Shown one piece after another: positions 53,982-62,316 of a DNA stretch of 64,000 bases. Location of the stretch: NCBI GenBank assembly GCA_030426245.1, contig JAUHYZ010000008.1, forward strand, positions 19,218-83,217, given 5' to 3'. Under the pieces are notes generated by a model. The model was not told the origin of the DNA and made no database searches. It saw only the letters and a list, made by a program, of their open reading frames with translations. The position numbers were made by a program, and so were the translations under genes. The number at the start of each line of letters is the position of its first letter. Position 1 is the stretch's first letter. This stretch comes from Alphaproteobacteria bacterium (GTDB lineage Bacteria > Pseudomonadota > Alphaproteobacteria > Sphingomonadales > Sphingomonadaceae).

Positions 53982-54384
53982 ACCTTCAATCTTGGTTTGC
54001 CCAGTGAGGCTCTGCACGGCCAAGCCGAAGCGCTTTGCGGCACGCGTTGGACACGGCAGTCATCCACCTTATCGGACCAATAAAGAGGAAGCTTGGAGCG
54101 TGGCCGAATGTCGACCTGCGACCAGCAGTCGCGCCCTCTCTCTCCTAAAACTTCGCCGCCAACGATTAAGGTCAAACAGCTCGGCTTTTTCGTGGTGGAT
54201 CGGCGATGCAGTTTGGACGAGACGAGAAGCACAAGACTTCTAATGCAGTCAGAAGCAACGGGAATTCGACCGTCCACTCTCTGGCCGACAGCGGAATTTC
54301 CGCTCATGAGAGGTGTCAGGAAATAGACGTCCTTCTGCCTGTTCTAAGAGGTCCGCTATTCCAAATTGCGACTAACCAGTTCGC
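53982..54384. other. Gene-poor stretch between esterase and sensor kinase genes
   Basis: About 400 bases with mixed, lower-GC composition. Open frames such as 54093-54326 and the opposite-strand 53894-54307 lack ribosome binding sites and family features. I see no RNA structure or repeat. It may be decayed sequence at the edge of the accessory esterase region. Confidence 0.4.
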
Positions 54385-55764
54385 TCACGCTTGAGCAGCG
54401 AGCCCGTGAAAACCGACACGGGCAACAAGGCCCGTTTCACCGGATTCGAGTACCAGCGAGGCCTCCATCGCCGTGCAAATATCTCTGGCGATCGCCAGAC
54501 CCAGGCCGGAGCCGGGCGTGTCCGGATCGAACCGTGTGCCGATATCGAAGGCCTGCACGATCTGATCATCGCGCAGGCCGGGCCCATCATCGCTGATCCG
54601 GATATCGAATGTGCCGTCACCCCCGCATTTGAGCGAAACGGAAACCGTGCTTCGCGCCCATTTCCCCGCATTGTCGAGCAGGATCGACAGGAGCTCGGAA
54701 AGGTCGACGGGGTCCACTGGCAGAGTGGTGCCTTCACAGTCTTCTTCTGCCAGGACAAATTTCCGATCCGGATGCAGGCGCCGCATTGCGCTGAGGATGG
54801 GTACGAGCAATTCGGGCAGATGGCTGGCCGTACCGGGAGTTCGCACGCCGGCGGCTGAACGCGCGCGGGCCAGATGATATTCGACCTGCTGTTCCATCAT
54901 GCGGGTTTGGTCCAGCAAGACCTTGGCCGATGCTTCCGCAGCCGGAATTTCCGCCATGCGCTCCGCTTCGTCAGTCACGACAGCCAGCGGCGTTCGCAGA
55001 GAATGAGCCATATTGCCAGCCTGCACGCGCGCCCGTGCGATCATCTCTCCGGACTGGCGGACATAGGCGTTAAGGTCGTTCACGAGGGGAGCGATTTCGC
55101 TGGGATAGCGGCCCTCCAGCCGGTCCGCTTCTCCGCGGCGCAGACGGGCGATTGCCTGGCGCAATTGGTCCAGCGGGCGCAGGCCGAAGCTGATGATCGC
55201 AATGCCGGTTGCGGCAAGCATCGCGCCCAGAACGACCAGCCATAGAGTCAACTCGCGGTTGAAGCTGTCGATCAGCCGGTCAAGCTCGGACTGGTCGGTG
55301 GCAATCACGAAATGGATTTCCTCGCCTTTCGGACCCTGGCGGATGAAGCCATAGGTGATTGCAGGACCGGTCGGCCCTTCTTCGACGACATGGGTGATTT
55401 CCGGCGAATGGGCGACTTCGTCATCCAGCACGCCGCGCGTCATGGATTCGGATCTGAGGGGGCGTTTCCCGGGAACGGTGACCTGCCAATAGAAGCCGGA
55501 TAGCGGAACTTCATAGCGCGGGTCGGATAGCGGACGCGTGAGTTCGAGCTGCCCGTCCGCGTCGATCCGGGTCAGCCTGCCCAATTCGCGAACATGGACT
55601 TCCAGTTCCTCGTGATAGCTTTGCTCAACATGCGTTTCGAAAACGCTGGTGGCGGAATACCAGATCGCCGCGATTCCCAGAGTGACCCAAAGCAGGATCG
55701 CTAGCAAAAAGCGCAGCCGCAGACTGCCGGAGGCCTTTGCCTGATCCTGCGTGTCCTGTGTCAC
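54385..55764 (-). CDS. Sensor histidine kinase of a metal/efflux two-component system
   Basis: 459 residues. Two membrane helices (LRFLLAILLWVTLGIAAIWY; WLVVLGAMLAATGIAIISFG) bound a periplasmic sensor of about 130 residues. A HAMP-like segment follows, with H-box GNMAHSLRTPLAVV (about residue 251). The ATPase part has DNAGKWARS (N-box), DDGPGL and GSGLGLAIA. It is the partner of the response regulator just upstream (ATGA overlap). Divergence from the RND efflux genes suggests it senses the pump's substrate, as CusS/CzcS do; this is inferred from position. Confidence 0.88.
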   Translation of the reverse strand: MTQDTQDQAKASGSLRLRFLLAILLWVTLGIAAIWYSATSVFETHVEQSYHEELEVHVRELGRLTRIDADGQLELTRPLSDPRYEVPLSGFYWQVTVPGKRPLRSESMTRGVLDDEVAHSPEITHVVEEGPTGPAITYGFIRQGPKGEEIHFVIATDQSELDRLIDSFNRELTLWLVVLGAMLAATGIAIISFGLRPLDQLRQAIARLRRGEADRLEGRYPSEIAPLVNDLNAYVRQSGEMIARARVQAGNMAHSLRTPLAVVTDEAERMAEIPAAEASAKVLLDQTRMMEQQVEYHLARARSAAGVRTPGTASHLPELLVPILSAMRRLHPDRKFVLAEEDCEGTTLPVDPVDLSELLSILLDNAGKWARSTVSVSLKCGGDGTFDIRISDDGPGLRDDQIVQAFDIGTRFDPDTPGSGLGLAIARDICTAMEASLVLESGETGLVARVGFHGLAAQA

Positions 55765-56417
55765 TTGTCGAACCTGTATCCCAGCCCGCGCAGCGTCACG
55801 ATCTTTTCCTTTCCGATCTTGCGGCGCAATCGCCCGATCAGGACTTCGACCGTATTGAGTTCGCGTTCCTCATCCAGCTCATAGAGATGCTCCAGAATAT
55901 CAGGCTGCGGAAGAACCTGGCCTGCCCTGCGCATGAACAGGTGCAGAAGGCGGAATTCCTGCCGGCTCAGGCTGATCGTATCGCCGGCTAGCCGGACTTC
56001 ATGGCTGACAGGGTCCAGCTGCAGATCGCCCACTTCGAGTATATTGGCACGCTTGCCCAGATGACGGCGGAACTGCGCATTCAGCCTGGCGAGCAATTCT
56101 TCGAAGCGCACAGGCTTGACCACGAAGTCGTCGGCACCCGCATTGAGCCCTTCCACCTTGTCCTGCCAACTATCTCGTGCGGTGAGGATCAGGATCGGGC
56201 AATCGACGCGGCTGGCGCGCCATTCGTGGAGGAGGTCCACTCCGCTGCCATCCGGCAAGCCGAGATCGAGGATGATGGCGCCCATCTTGTCGAGATCGGG
56301 CCAGTTTTCGGCCTCCGCATAATTCGTGGCCAGGTCGACCGCGAAATCGGCTTTGCGCAGCCTCTCACTGAGCCTCCGTCCGAGTTCGGGTTCATCCTCT
56401 ACCAGCAGCAAGCGCAC
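55761..56417 (-). CDS. OmpR/PhoB-family response regulator
   Basis: 218 residues. The receiver has the phospho-acceptor D51 (IILDLGLPDGSG), an acidic patch (VEDEP) and LTARDSWQDKVEGLNAGADD. The C-terminal winged helix has RQEFRLLHLFM and RLRRKIGKEKIVTLRGLGYRF. It is the first gene of the regulator-kinase pair. It likely binds the inverted repeat CTGACAA-N4-TTGTCAG in front of the divergent efflux operon and activates it. Confidence 0.92.
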   Translation of the reverse strand: MRLLLVEDEPELGRRLSERLRKADFAVDLATNYAEAENWPDLDKMGAIILDLGLPDGSGVDLLHEWRASRVDCPILILTARDSWQDKVEGLNAGADDFVVKPVRFEELLARLNAQFRRHLGKRANILEVGDLQLDPVSHEVRLAGDTISLSRQEFRLLHLFMRRAGQVLPQPDILEHLYELDEERELNTVEVLIGRLRRKIGKEKIVTLRGLGYRFDK

Positions 56418-56459
56418 TTGTTTTCTCCTGCATCATCGAGTGGATGATGCTCCGCGAAA

Positions 56460-56496
56460 CTGACAAGATGCTGCCAAACTGACAAGTTGTTGTCAG
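56460..56496. promoter_or_regulatory. Operator: inverted repeat plus third half-site before the RND operon
   Basis: CTGACAA (56479-56485) and TTGTCAG (56490-56496) form a perfect 7-base inverted repeat with a 4-base spacer. A further direct copy of CTGACAA lies at 56460-56466, 19 bases upstream (about two helical turns), within an 11-base identity AAACTGACAAG. It lies between the divergent regulator and adaptor genes. The form is reminiscent of the CusR/CopR-type box (TGACAA and TTGTCA arms), but the spacer differs. It is the likely binding site of the adjacent response regulator. Confidence 0.7.
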
Positions 56497-56518
56497 CTTG
56501 AGGGCGCAGCAAGCCGAT

Positions 56519-57610
56519 ATGGCCTCACGTCCCATCCTATCGCTTGCATTCGCCTGCGCCTTGACAGCCGTTGCTGCCTGCTCCGGCGATTCCGTTTCCG
56601 AAAGCACGGTGGAAGGCAGCGCGCTGGAATCCGATCCTCTCGCTGCGCTCGAAATAGAGACGGCGACCGCGAACGAAGCCAACGGCCTTCCCCTCGGAAT
56701 GGTACCCGGTACGGTAAGCTTGCCTCCAGAGGCGCGCGTGGCGGTAACTGCGCCTTTCCCCGGCGCAGCTGTTCGGGTTTTCGTGATCGAGGGTCAGACC
56801 GTACGAAAAGGGCAGGCGCTGGCCGTCATACGGGCAGCGGAACCTGTGCAGATACGCGGAGAGCTGGCCCGGTCGGAGGCACAGCTCGGCCTTGTGCAAG
56901 CCCAGGCGAAGCGCATTCAGCAGCTTGCCGATGAAGGGATCGTTGCCCCGGCGCGGGCCGACGAGGCGCAGGCCCAATTGAAGCAGGCGCAGTCATCCGT
57001 GACGGAGAACCGGCGTCTTGCTGCACTAGCGGGAGTTAGCGGGGACGGAACCATGATCCTGAAGGCTCCGATTTCGGGCCGCCTTCAGCATGCCGGAATC
57101 GAAACCGGCGGGCCGGTGGACGGCATGAGCGCGCCCTTCGTGATCGAGAATGCCAACGCCTACCGGATCGACCTGCAATTGCCAGAGCGGCTGGCCCGCA
57201 GCGTCAAACCGGGCATGGCGGTCGAGGTATCGCTTCCGGTTGAAGGGGGAGAAGCGGTTGCAGTCGGCGGCAAGATCCTTTCTGTCGCGCCTTCGATAGA
57301 TCCCATGACACGTTCGATCATGGCCAAGGCCAGCATCGGGTCCGTGCCCGGGCTGGTGGCAGGTCAGAATGTCATGGTCACGATCAGCGGCACGGGTTCG
57401 GCCACCAGTGTTTCCATACCATCCTCCGCGCTTACGCGGATCGGAGGTGAAGAACATGTCTTCGTGCGCGATGAGGATGGCTTCAAGCCGCGGAAGGTGA
57501 CCGTCACCGCACAGACAGGAGGGACTGCCGCTATCTCTGCCGGGCTTGCGCCGGGCGAGGAGGTTGCAACCTCCTCGGTCACCGAGCTCAAGGCTATGGC
57601 TGCGGAGTAG
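56519..57610 (+). CDS. RND efflux periplasmic adaptor (membrane fusion lipoprotein)
   Basis: 363 residues. The signal (RPILSLAFACALTAVA) ends in a lipobox (VAAC, about residue 20), so it is lipid-anchored. The barrel-sandwich motif VTAPFPGAAVRVFVIEGQTV is followed by a helical hairpin (GELARSEAQLGLVQAQ...VTENRRLAAL). The second lipoyl half is ILKAPISGRLQHAGIETGG, and beta-barrel parts complete it. It links the RND pump to TolC. The start is at 56519; open sequence before it lacks a signal. The permease begins seven bases downstream. Confidence 0.88.
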   Translation: MASRPILSLAFACALTAVAACSGDSVSESTVEGSALESDPLAALEIETATANEANGLPLGMVPGTVSLPPEARVAVTAPFPGAAVRVFVIEGQTVRKGQALAVIRAAEPVQIRGELARSEAQLGLVQAQAKRIQQLADEGIVAPARADEAQAQLKQAQSSVTENRRLAALAGVSGDGTMILKAPISGRLQHAGIETGGPVDGMSAPFVIENANAYRIDLQLPERLARSVKPGMAVEVSLPVEGGEAVAVGGKILSVAPSIDPMTRSIMAKASIGSVPGLVAGQNVMVTISGTGSATSVSIPSSALTRIGGEEHVFVRDEDGFKPRKVTVTAQTGGTAAISAGLAPGEEVATSSVTELKAMAAE

Positions 57611-57617
57611 GCCGGCC

Positions 57618-60600
57618 ATGCTTCGCAAACTTGTCGAAAAAGCGCTCCAGTTAAGGCTGGCCGTACTTGGGCTTGCCGCCTTGCTTGCCGTTATTGGCGG
57701 CTGGTCCTTCGCCAATCTTCCGATCGATGCCTTCCCGGATATCAGTTCAACACAGGTGAAGGTCATTCTCAAGGCGCCCGGCATGACGCCTGAAGAAGTC
57801 GAAAGCCGCGTCATCACGCCGATCGAAATGGAAATGCTGGGCATACCTGATCAGACGGTGCTCCGCTCCGCCGCGAAATACGCGATTGCGGATGTGACGA
57901 TCGATTTCAAGGACGGCACCGACATCTATTGGGCGCGCCAGCAGGTGGCCGAGCGCCTGAGCGCGGTGATGGGCGACCTGCCAGACACTGTCGAAGGCGG
58001 AATGGCGCCCATCAGCACGCCTTTGTCGGAAATGTTCATGTTTACCCTGGAGGGGCCGCAAAGCCTCACCGAAAAGCGCCGCGTGCTCGATTGGACCATC
58101 CGTCCGGCCCTGCGCACAGTGCCAGGCGTAGCGGATGTCAACTCGCTGGGCGGTTTTGCCGAGACCTTCGAGGTCGCACCCGACAACTCAGCACTGGCGG
58201 CTGCAGGGCTCACCATGCGTGACATTGCCGCCGCTATCGAGGCCAGCAACCGCAATGACGGGGCAGGTCGCCTTGCCGTGGGCGAGGAAGCTTTGATCGT
58301 GCGCTCCACTGGCGCCATTCGGACGCTCGACGACCTTGCCAATACGGTCGTCCGCAGCGGTACGGGTACAGTCGTACGTGTCGGCGATGTCGCTCAGGTC
58401 CGCACCGGCAGCCTGACTCGCTACGGCGCCGTCACCAAGAACGGGACGGGAGAAGCCGTGCAGGGTCTGGTTATCGGCCTGCGCGGTGCCGATGCCAGCC
58501 AGGTCGTTGCCGGCGTGAAGGAAAGGCTCGCCGAAATCGAACCGGGCCTGCCCGAAGGCATGAGCGTGGCTGTCTTCTATGACCGCTCGGACCTCATTTC
58601 CCGCGCCGTGGGAACAGTTGAGAGCGCACTGCTGGAGGCGACTGTGCTGGTCGTCATTCTGTTGCTGCTCTTCCTGGGGGACTTCCGCGCTTCTGTGATC
58701 GTGGCTCTGGCGCTCCCTATGGCGGCGCTGCTGACCTTCATATTCATGCGCTCGATCGGACTGACGGCCAATCTGATGAGCCTTGGCGGCCTAGCCATTG
58801 CAGTGGGCATATTGGTCGATGGCGCAGTCGTGGTGGTGGAGAACGTCGTGGAGCGCCTATCCGACGAACAGCACGCCAAGGCGGGTAAGCTGCACAATAT
58901 CTTTATCGCGGCGGCTGAAGTGGCGAAGCCGGTTGCTTCCGGCCTGGCTATCATCGCACTGGTGTTTCTGCCGCTCCTCACGCTGGAGGGGCTGGAGGGC
59001 AAATTGTTCTCGCCTGTCGCACTCACCATCGTGCTGGCGCTGCTTTCTGCGCTGGTCCTTTCTCTAACGCTCATCCCGGTGCTGTCGCTCTATCTGCTGA
59101 AAGTGAAGCAGGGACATCACGAACCCTGGCTGATGCGCAAGATTTCGCCGGGCTACGCCTGGCTGCTGGACCGCGCATTTGGCCGCAAGAAGCTGGTCTT
59201 CACCGTGGCAGGCATCGCGCTGGTCCTGACGGGTTTCGCCTATACGATCACCGGCAAGACATTCATGCCGACCATGGATGAAGGGTCCGTGATCGTACAG
59301 CTGACAAAGCTGCCTTCGATCTCGCTGGAACACAGCGTGGAAGGCGACATGAAGGTCCAGCGCGCCATTCTGGAGCAAGTTCCCGAGGTTGAGGAGGCGA
59401 TTGCCCGCGTGGGCTCCGACGAATTGGGCCTCGATCCGATGAGTCTGAACGAGACGGATACGTTTCTGGTGCTGAAACCGCGCGAGGAATGGCGCGTGGC
59501 CGACAAGGACTGGCTCCTGGGTGAATTGCGCAAGGTGCTTGCGCAGTTTCCCGGGATCGAACCTGCCTATACCCAGCCTATCGAAATGCGGACTTCGGAA
59601 ATGCTGAGCGGCGCCCGCGGCGATCTTGCGATCAAGATATTCGGCCCCGATCTGGACGAGCTTTCCAGACTGGCCGGTGAGTTGCAGGCGAGGCTCGAAA
59701 CTATCGAGGGCACGGCGGAAGCCATGACGGCCGCCAATGACGAGGTGGACTATCTCCAGATTGATATCGACCGTGTGGCCGCAGGCCGCGTCGGCATGCC
59801 GATCAATGATTTGCAGGACACGATGCGGGCCGATGTCGAAGGTCTGCGCACCGGCGTCGTCAACGAAGGCATACGCCGCGTACCGATCGTGATCCGCTCC
59901 GAAGGCGGGCGCGATCTGCCGCCACAGGCCTTTGCCGATCAGCTCTACCGTTCGCCAACCGGTCAGCTTGTCCGGGCGAGCGACGTAGCCAGTGTCAGCC
60001 GGATCGAAGGCCCCGTGAAGCTGGAACATGAAAGCGGCACGCGCTTTGCCCTGGTGCAGGCATTTGTTTCGGGGCGCGACCTCGTCGGCTATGTGGAAGA
60101 GGCCAAGGCCGACATCGCCCAGAATGTCGACTTGCCGGCCGGTTACCGCCTGGTCTGGGGCGGTCAGTTCGAAAATCAGCAGCGCGCCAGCGCCCGGCTG
60201 ATGGTGGTTCTGCCGATCTCGATCCTGATGATCTTCGGCATCCTCTATTTCACGCTTGGTTCGCTGCGTGCTTCGCTGTTGATCCTTACCAATATTCCCT
60301 TCGCCATGGTCGGCGGGATGATCGCCCTGGCCGTTTCGGGCGAGTATCTCTCGGTTCCCGCATCGGTCGGTTTCATCGCCTTGCTGGGAATCGCGGTGCT
60401 CAACGGCCTCGTCATGGTCAGCTATTTCCGGCAGCTGCGCGAAGAGGGCATGCCTCTGGCGCGGGCAGTGCGGCGGGGCGCCGAACGCCGCCTGCGTCCG
60501 GTTCTAATGACGGCAAGCATTGCCGCTTTCGGCCTCGTTCCGCTGCTCTTCGCAACGGGCCCGGGTTCGGAAATCCAGAAGCCGCTCGCAATCGTGGTGA

Positions 60601-60725
60601 TTGGCGGCCTGGTCTCCGCGACGCTGCTGACGCTCGTCCTGCTTCCGATCCTTTACGAACGGTTTGGCGAAAGCGCGGCCGAGCGGGAGGCCGGCGATGT
60701 TCTGCACCCGGCGGCGGAGGATTGA
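57618..60725 (+). CDS. RND efflux permease, heavy-metal efflux (HME/CzcA-CusA) branch
   Basis: 1035 residues with the 12-helix RND layout: helix 1 (RLAVLGLAALLAVIGGWSFAN), a large periplasmic loop, six helices, a second loop and five more. The N-terminal DAFPDISSTQVKVIL is typical of HME pumps. Helix 4 has LGGLAIAVGILVDGAVVVVE. It keeps the VDGAVVVVEN part but has AIAVG where zinc/cobalt pumps of the CzcA type usually show DFG. It exports a metal cation from periplasm or cytoplasm by proton antiport; the ion is uncertain (copper/silver-like box upstream, divergent TM4). Confidence 0.9.
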   Translation: MLRKLVEKALQLRLAVLGLAALLAVIGGWSFANLPIDAFPDISSTQVKVILKAPGMTPEEVESRVITPIEMEMLGIPDQTVLRSAAKYAIADVTIDFKDGTDIYWARQQVAERLSAVMGDLPDTVEGGMAPISTPLSEMFMFTLEGPQSLTEKRRVLDWTIRPALRTVPGVADVNSLGGFAETFEVAPDNSALAAAGLTMRDIAAAIEASNRNDGAGRLAVGEEALIVRSTGAIRTLDDLANTVVRSGTGTVVRVGDVAQVRTGSLTRYGAVTKNGTGEAVQGLVIGLRGADASQVVAGVKERLAEIEPGLPEGMSVAVFYDRSDLISRAVGTVESALLEATVLVVILLLLFLGDFRASVIVALALPMAALLTFIFMRSIGLTANLMSLGGLAIAVGILVDGAVVVVENVVERLSDEQHAKAGKLHNIFIAAAEVAKPVASGLAIIALVFLPLLTLEGLEGKLFSPVALTIVLALLSALVLSLTLIPVLSLYLLKVKQGHHEPWLMRKISPGYAWLLDRAFGRKKLVFTVAGIALVLTGFAYTITGKTFMPTMDEGSVIVQLTKLPSISLEHSVEGDMKVQRAILEQVPEVEEAIARVGSDELGLDPMSLNETDTFLVLKPREEWRVADKDWLLGELRKVLAQFPGIEPAYTQPIEMRTSEMLSGARGDLAIKIFGPDLDELSRLAGELQARLETIEGTAEAMTAANDEVDYLQIDIDRVAAGRVGMPINDLQDTMRADVEGLRTGVVNEGIRRVPIVIRSEGGRDLPPQAFADQLYRSPTGQLVRASDVASVSRIEGPVKLEHESGTRFALVQAFVSGRDLVGYVEEAKADIAQNVDLPAGYRLVWGGQFENQQRASARLMVVLPISILMIFGILYFTLGSLRASLLILTNIPFAMVGGMIALAVSGEYLSVPASVGFIALLGIAVLNGLVMVSYFRQLREEGMPLARAVRRGAERRLRPVLMTASIAAFGLVPLLFATGPGSEIQKPLAIVVIGGLVSATLLTLVLLPILYERFGESAAEREAGDVLHPAAED

Positions 60726-60729
60726 TGCG

Positions 60730-61953
60730 ATGCGCGTGAAACTGCTTTTCCTCCCGCTTGTGGCGCTTGCCGCTCCGCTATCCGCCGAACCGGGATTGCC
60801 TGACGGAGCTGCCGTCGAGGCGGCTTTGGCGGATCATCCAAGCGTGGTGGCCGCCCGTGCGCGGGTCGACGCAGCCCGGGCAGAGGCGCGAGCGCGTGCA
60901 CGCGGCCCGCATGAGTTCGTCTTTACCGGCAGTTACAGCCGCAGATCGATCGATCTCCAGGGCGAATTCGACGAATATGATGCCGAAGTGAGCAGGGCTT
61001 TCCGATTGCCGGGCAAAGCCAGGCTCGACCGGGAAATCGGCACCTATGGCGTCGATGCAGCGGAAAACACGGCCGAGGATGCGAAACATCAGGCAGCATT
61101 GCTGCTGATGAACCACTGGTTCGACTGGCTGGGCGCGGCGGAGGAGGCGCGGGTGGATGCCCAGGCCGTCGCCAACTACGAACAGGCGCTGGCCGCAGTG
61201 AAGCGCAGGGTGGAACTGCGTGACGCGGCCCAGCTCGAGGCGGATCAGACCGAAGCGGCGCTGGCTTCTGCAAGGATTCTGGCAGAGCAGTCCGCAGGCC
61301 GCGCGGGGCTGGCCAGAGGACGGCTGGAAACGCATTTTCCAGCGCTCGCTCTGCCGCAATCGGCGCCCGATGTCCCTTCACCCGCCCTGCCGGAGGAGGG
61401 ATTGGAGCGGTTGCGCAATCTGGTTATCGCAAACAGTCACGAGATTGCTGCGGCGGACGCGCAAGCGCGCAGGATGGCCAGCATGGCGGAACGCCAGCGG
61501 CGGGAGAAGATCGCCGATCCGTCTATCGGCCTGCGATTTTTCTCCGAGCGCAGCGGAGAAGAAAGAGGGGCGGGTGTGGTTTTTTCCGTTCCTCTGGGCG
61601 GAGGGCGGCGATCCGCACTGGCCGATCAGGCCGGGGCCGATGCAAATGCTGCTCTCTCCGAAGGGCGGCTGGCGCAGTTCCAGGTGCGCGAAACCGCCAA
61701 TGCCGACATGGCGGAAGCCCAGTATCTTTTCACCGCGTGGCAGCGGGCCCGCGAAGGCCTGGCCGCCCAGATGACCGCTCTGGAAAAGCTGCGCCGCGGC
61801 CATGAATTGGGACAAATCGACCTCGCCGATTTGCTCCTTGGGGAACGCATGGTTCATGACGCCTTTCGCATTGAAGCGTCGGCGCGAACCGAGGCAATGC
61901 GCGCAATCACCAGAATCCAGATCGATAGCCACGAATTATGGTTGGCTGATTGA
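60730..61953 (+). CDS. TolC-family outer membrane efflux channel
   Basis: 407 residues with a signal peptide (VKLLFLPLVALAAPLSA, cleavage at AEPG). Two long helical repeat regions are typical of TolC/CzcC: ALADHPSVVAARARVDAAR with NHWFDWLGAAEEARVDAQAV in the first half, and IANSHEIAAADAQARRMASM in the second. It completes an adaptor-permease-channel tripartite pump. The ATG at 60730 overlaps the preceding permease stop region; an earlier in-frame extension into the permease is spurious. No other metal-resistance gene follows. Confidence 0.87.
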   Translation: MRVKLLFLPLVALAAPLSAEPGLPDGAAVEAALADHPSVVAARARVDAARAEARARARGPHEFVFTGSYSRRSIDLQGEFDEYDAEVSRAFRLPGKARLDREIGTYGVDAAENTAEDAKHQAALLLMNHWFDWLGAAEEARVDAQAVANYEQALAAVKRRVELRDAAQLEADQTEAALASARILAEQSAGRAGLARGRLETHFPALALPQSAPDVPSPALPEEGLERLRNLVIANSHEIAAADAQARRMASMAERQRREKIADPSIGLRFFSERSGEERGAGVVFSVPLGGGRRSALADQAGADANAALSEGRLAQFQVRETANADMAEAQYLFTAWQRAREGLAAQMTALEKLRRGHELGQIDLADLLLGERMVHDAFRIEASARTEAMRAITRIQIDSHELWLAD

Positions 61954-62129
61954 TATCACATTCGCGGCACTTTGAGGCGACTGAGTCTGGCGCAATGCAG
62001 TCAAAGTTGGCCTGTCGATTCAGTGTGTGATACCACTTCCCGTTGGGGTGCGGCTGCCCATCTTCCCGAGTAGTTTTCCATGAATTTTATATGGAAACCA
62101 GAGAGGGGTATACTAAATCATTGATTCAA
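61954..62129. other. Intergenic stretch between efflux operon and integrated element
   Basis: 176 bases of chromosomal flank. An inverted pair TTTCCAT/ATGGAAA (62075-62081 and 62091-62097, 9-base AT-rich loop) could be a weak terminator or binding site. CATTGA-T-TCAATG (62119-62131) abuts the tRNA fragment. No gene seen. Confidence 0.45.
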
Positions 62130-62176
62130 TGGTGGGCGCGGCAAGGATTGAACTTGCGACCCCACCCGTGTGAAGG
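62130..62176 (-). other. Attachment site: 3' part of tRNA-Val(CAC)
   Basis: Read on the minus strand, this is the 3' part of a tRNA ending in an encoded CCA: anticodon loop TTCACAC (anticodon CAC) closed by CC/GG, 3' anticodon stem GGGTG, T-arm GCAAG-TTCAATC-CTTGC and acceptor 3' strand CGCGCCC-A-CCA. Going 5' from the anticodon loop the stem should read CACCC, but here it does not continue, and no D-arm or 5' acceptor exists. So it is a fragment, with homology ending in the anticodon stem-loop, as expected for a tRNA used as an integration site by the adjacent integrase. Confidence 0.82.
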
Positions 62177-62190
62177 ATGGGAATACGGAC

Positions 62191-62301
62191 TATCTGGGAT
62201 TATCTGGGACTAAAAAAAGTCTTGAAAAACAGGTAGATTTGTCTAAACTTGTCTCAATTGATCCACCCAAGTTTTTCATACTTGTTTCATACGTTTCATA
62301 C
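62191..62301 (+). repeat. Three sets of short phased direct repeats upstream of the integrase gene
   Basis: TATCTGGGA at 62191-62199 and 62201-62209 (10-base period), TTGTCT at 62239-62244 and 62249-62254 (10-base period), and TTTCATAC at 62274-62281, 62285-62292 and 62294-62301 (11- and 9-base steps). Helically phased repeats between att site and int start are consistent with arm-type integrase sites or regulator binding. Confidence 0.65.
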
Positions 62302-62316
62302 AAAGGCTGTGCGGGA

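Noticed and set aside
53894..54326. Small genes on both strands between the esterase and the kinase
   Set aside because: Overlapping frames on opposite strands with no ribosome binding site, start context or domain.
62130..62176. Complete tRNA gene
   Set aside because: Only the 3' part from the anticodon loop is present; the 5' acceptor strand, D-arm and 5' anticodon stem are missing, so it is an att fragment.
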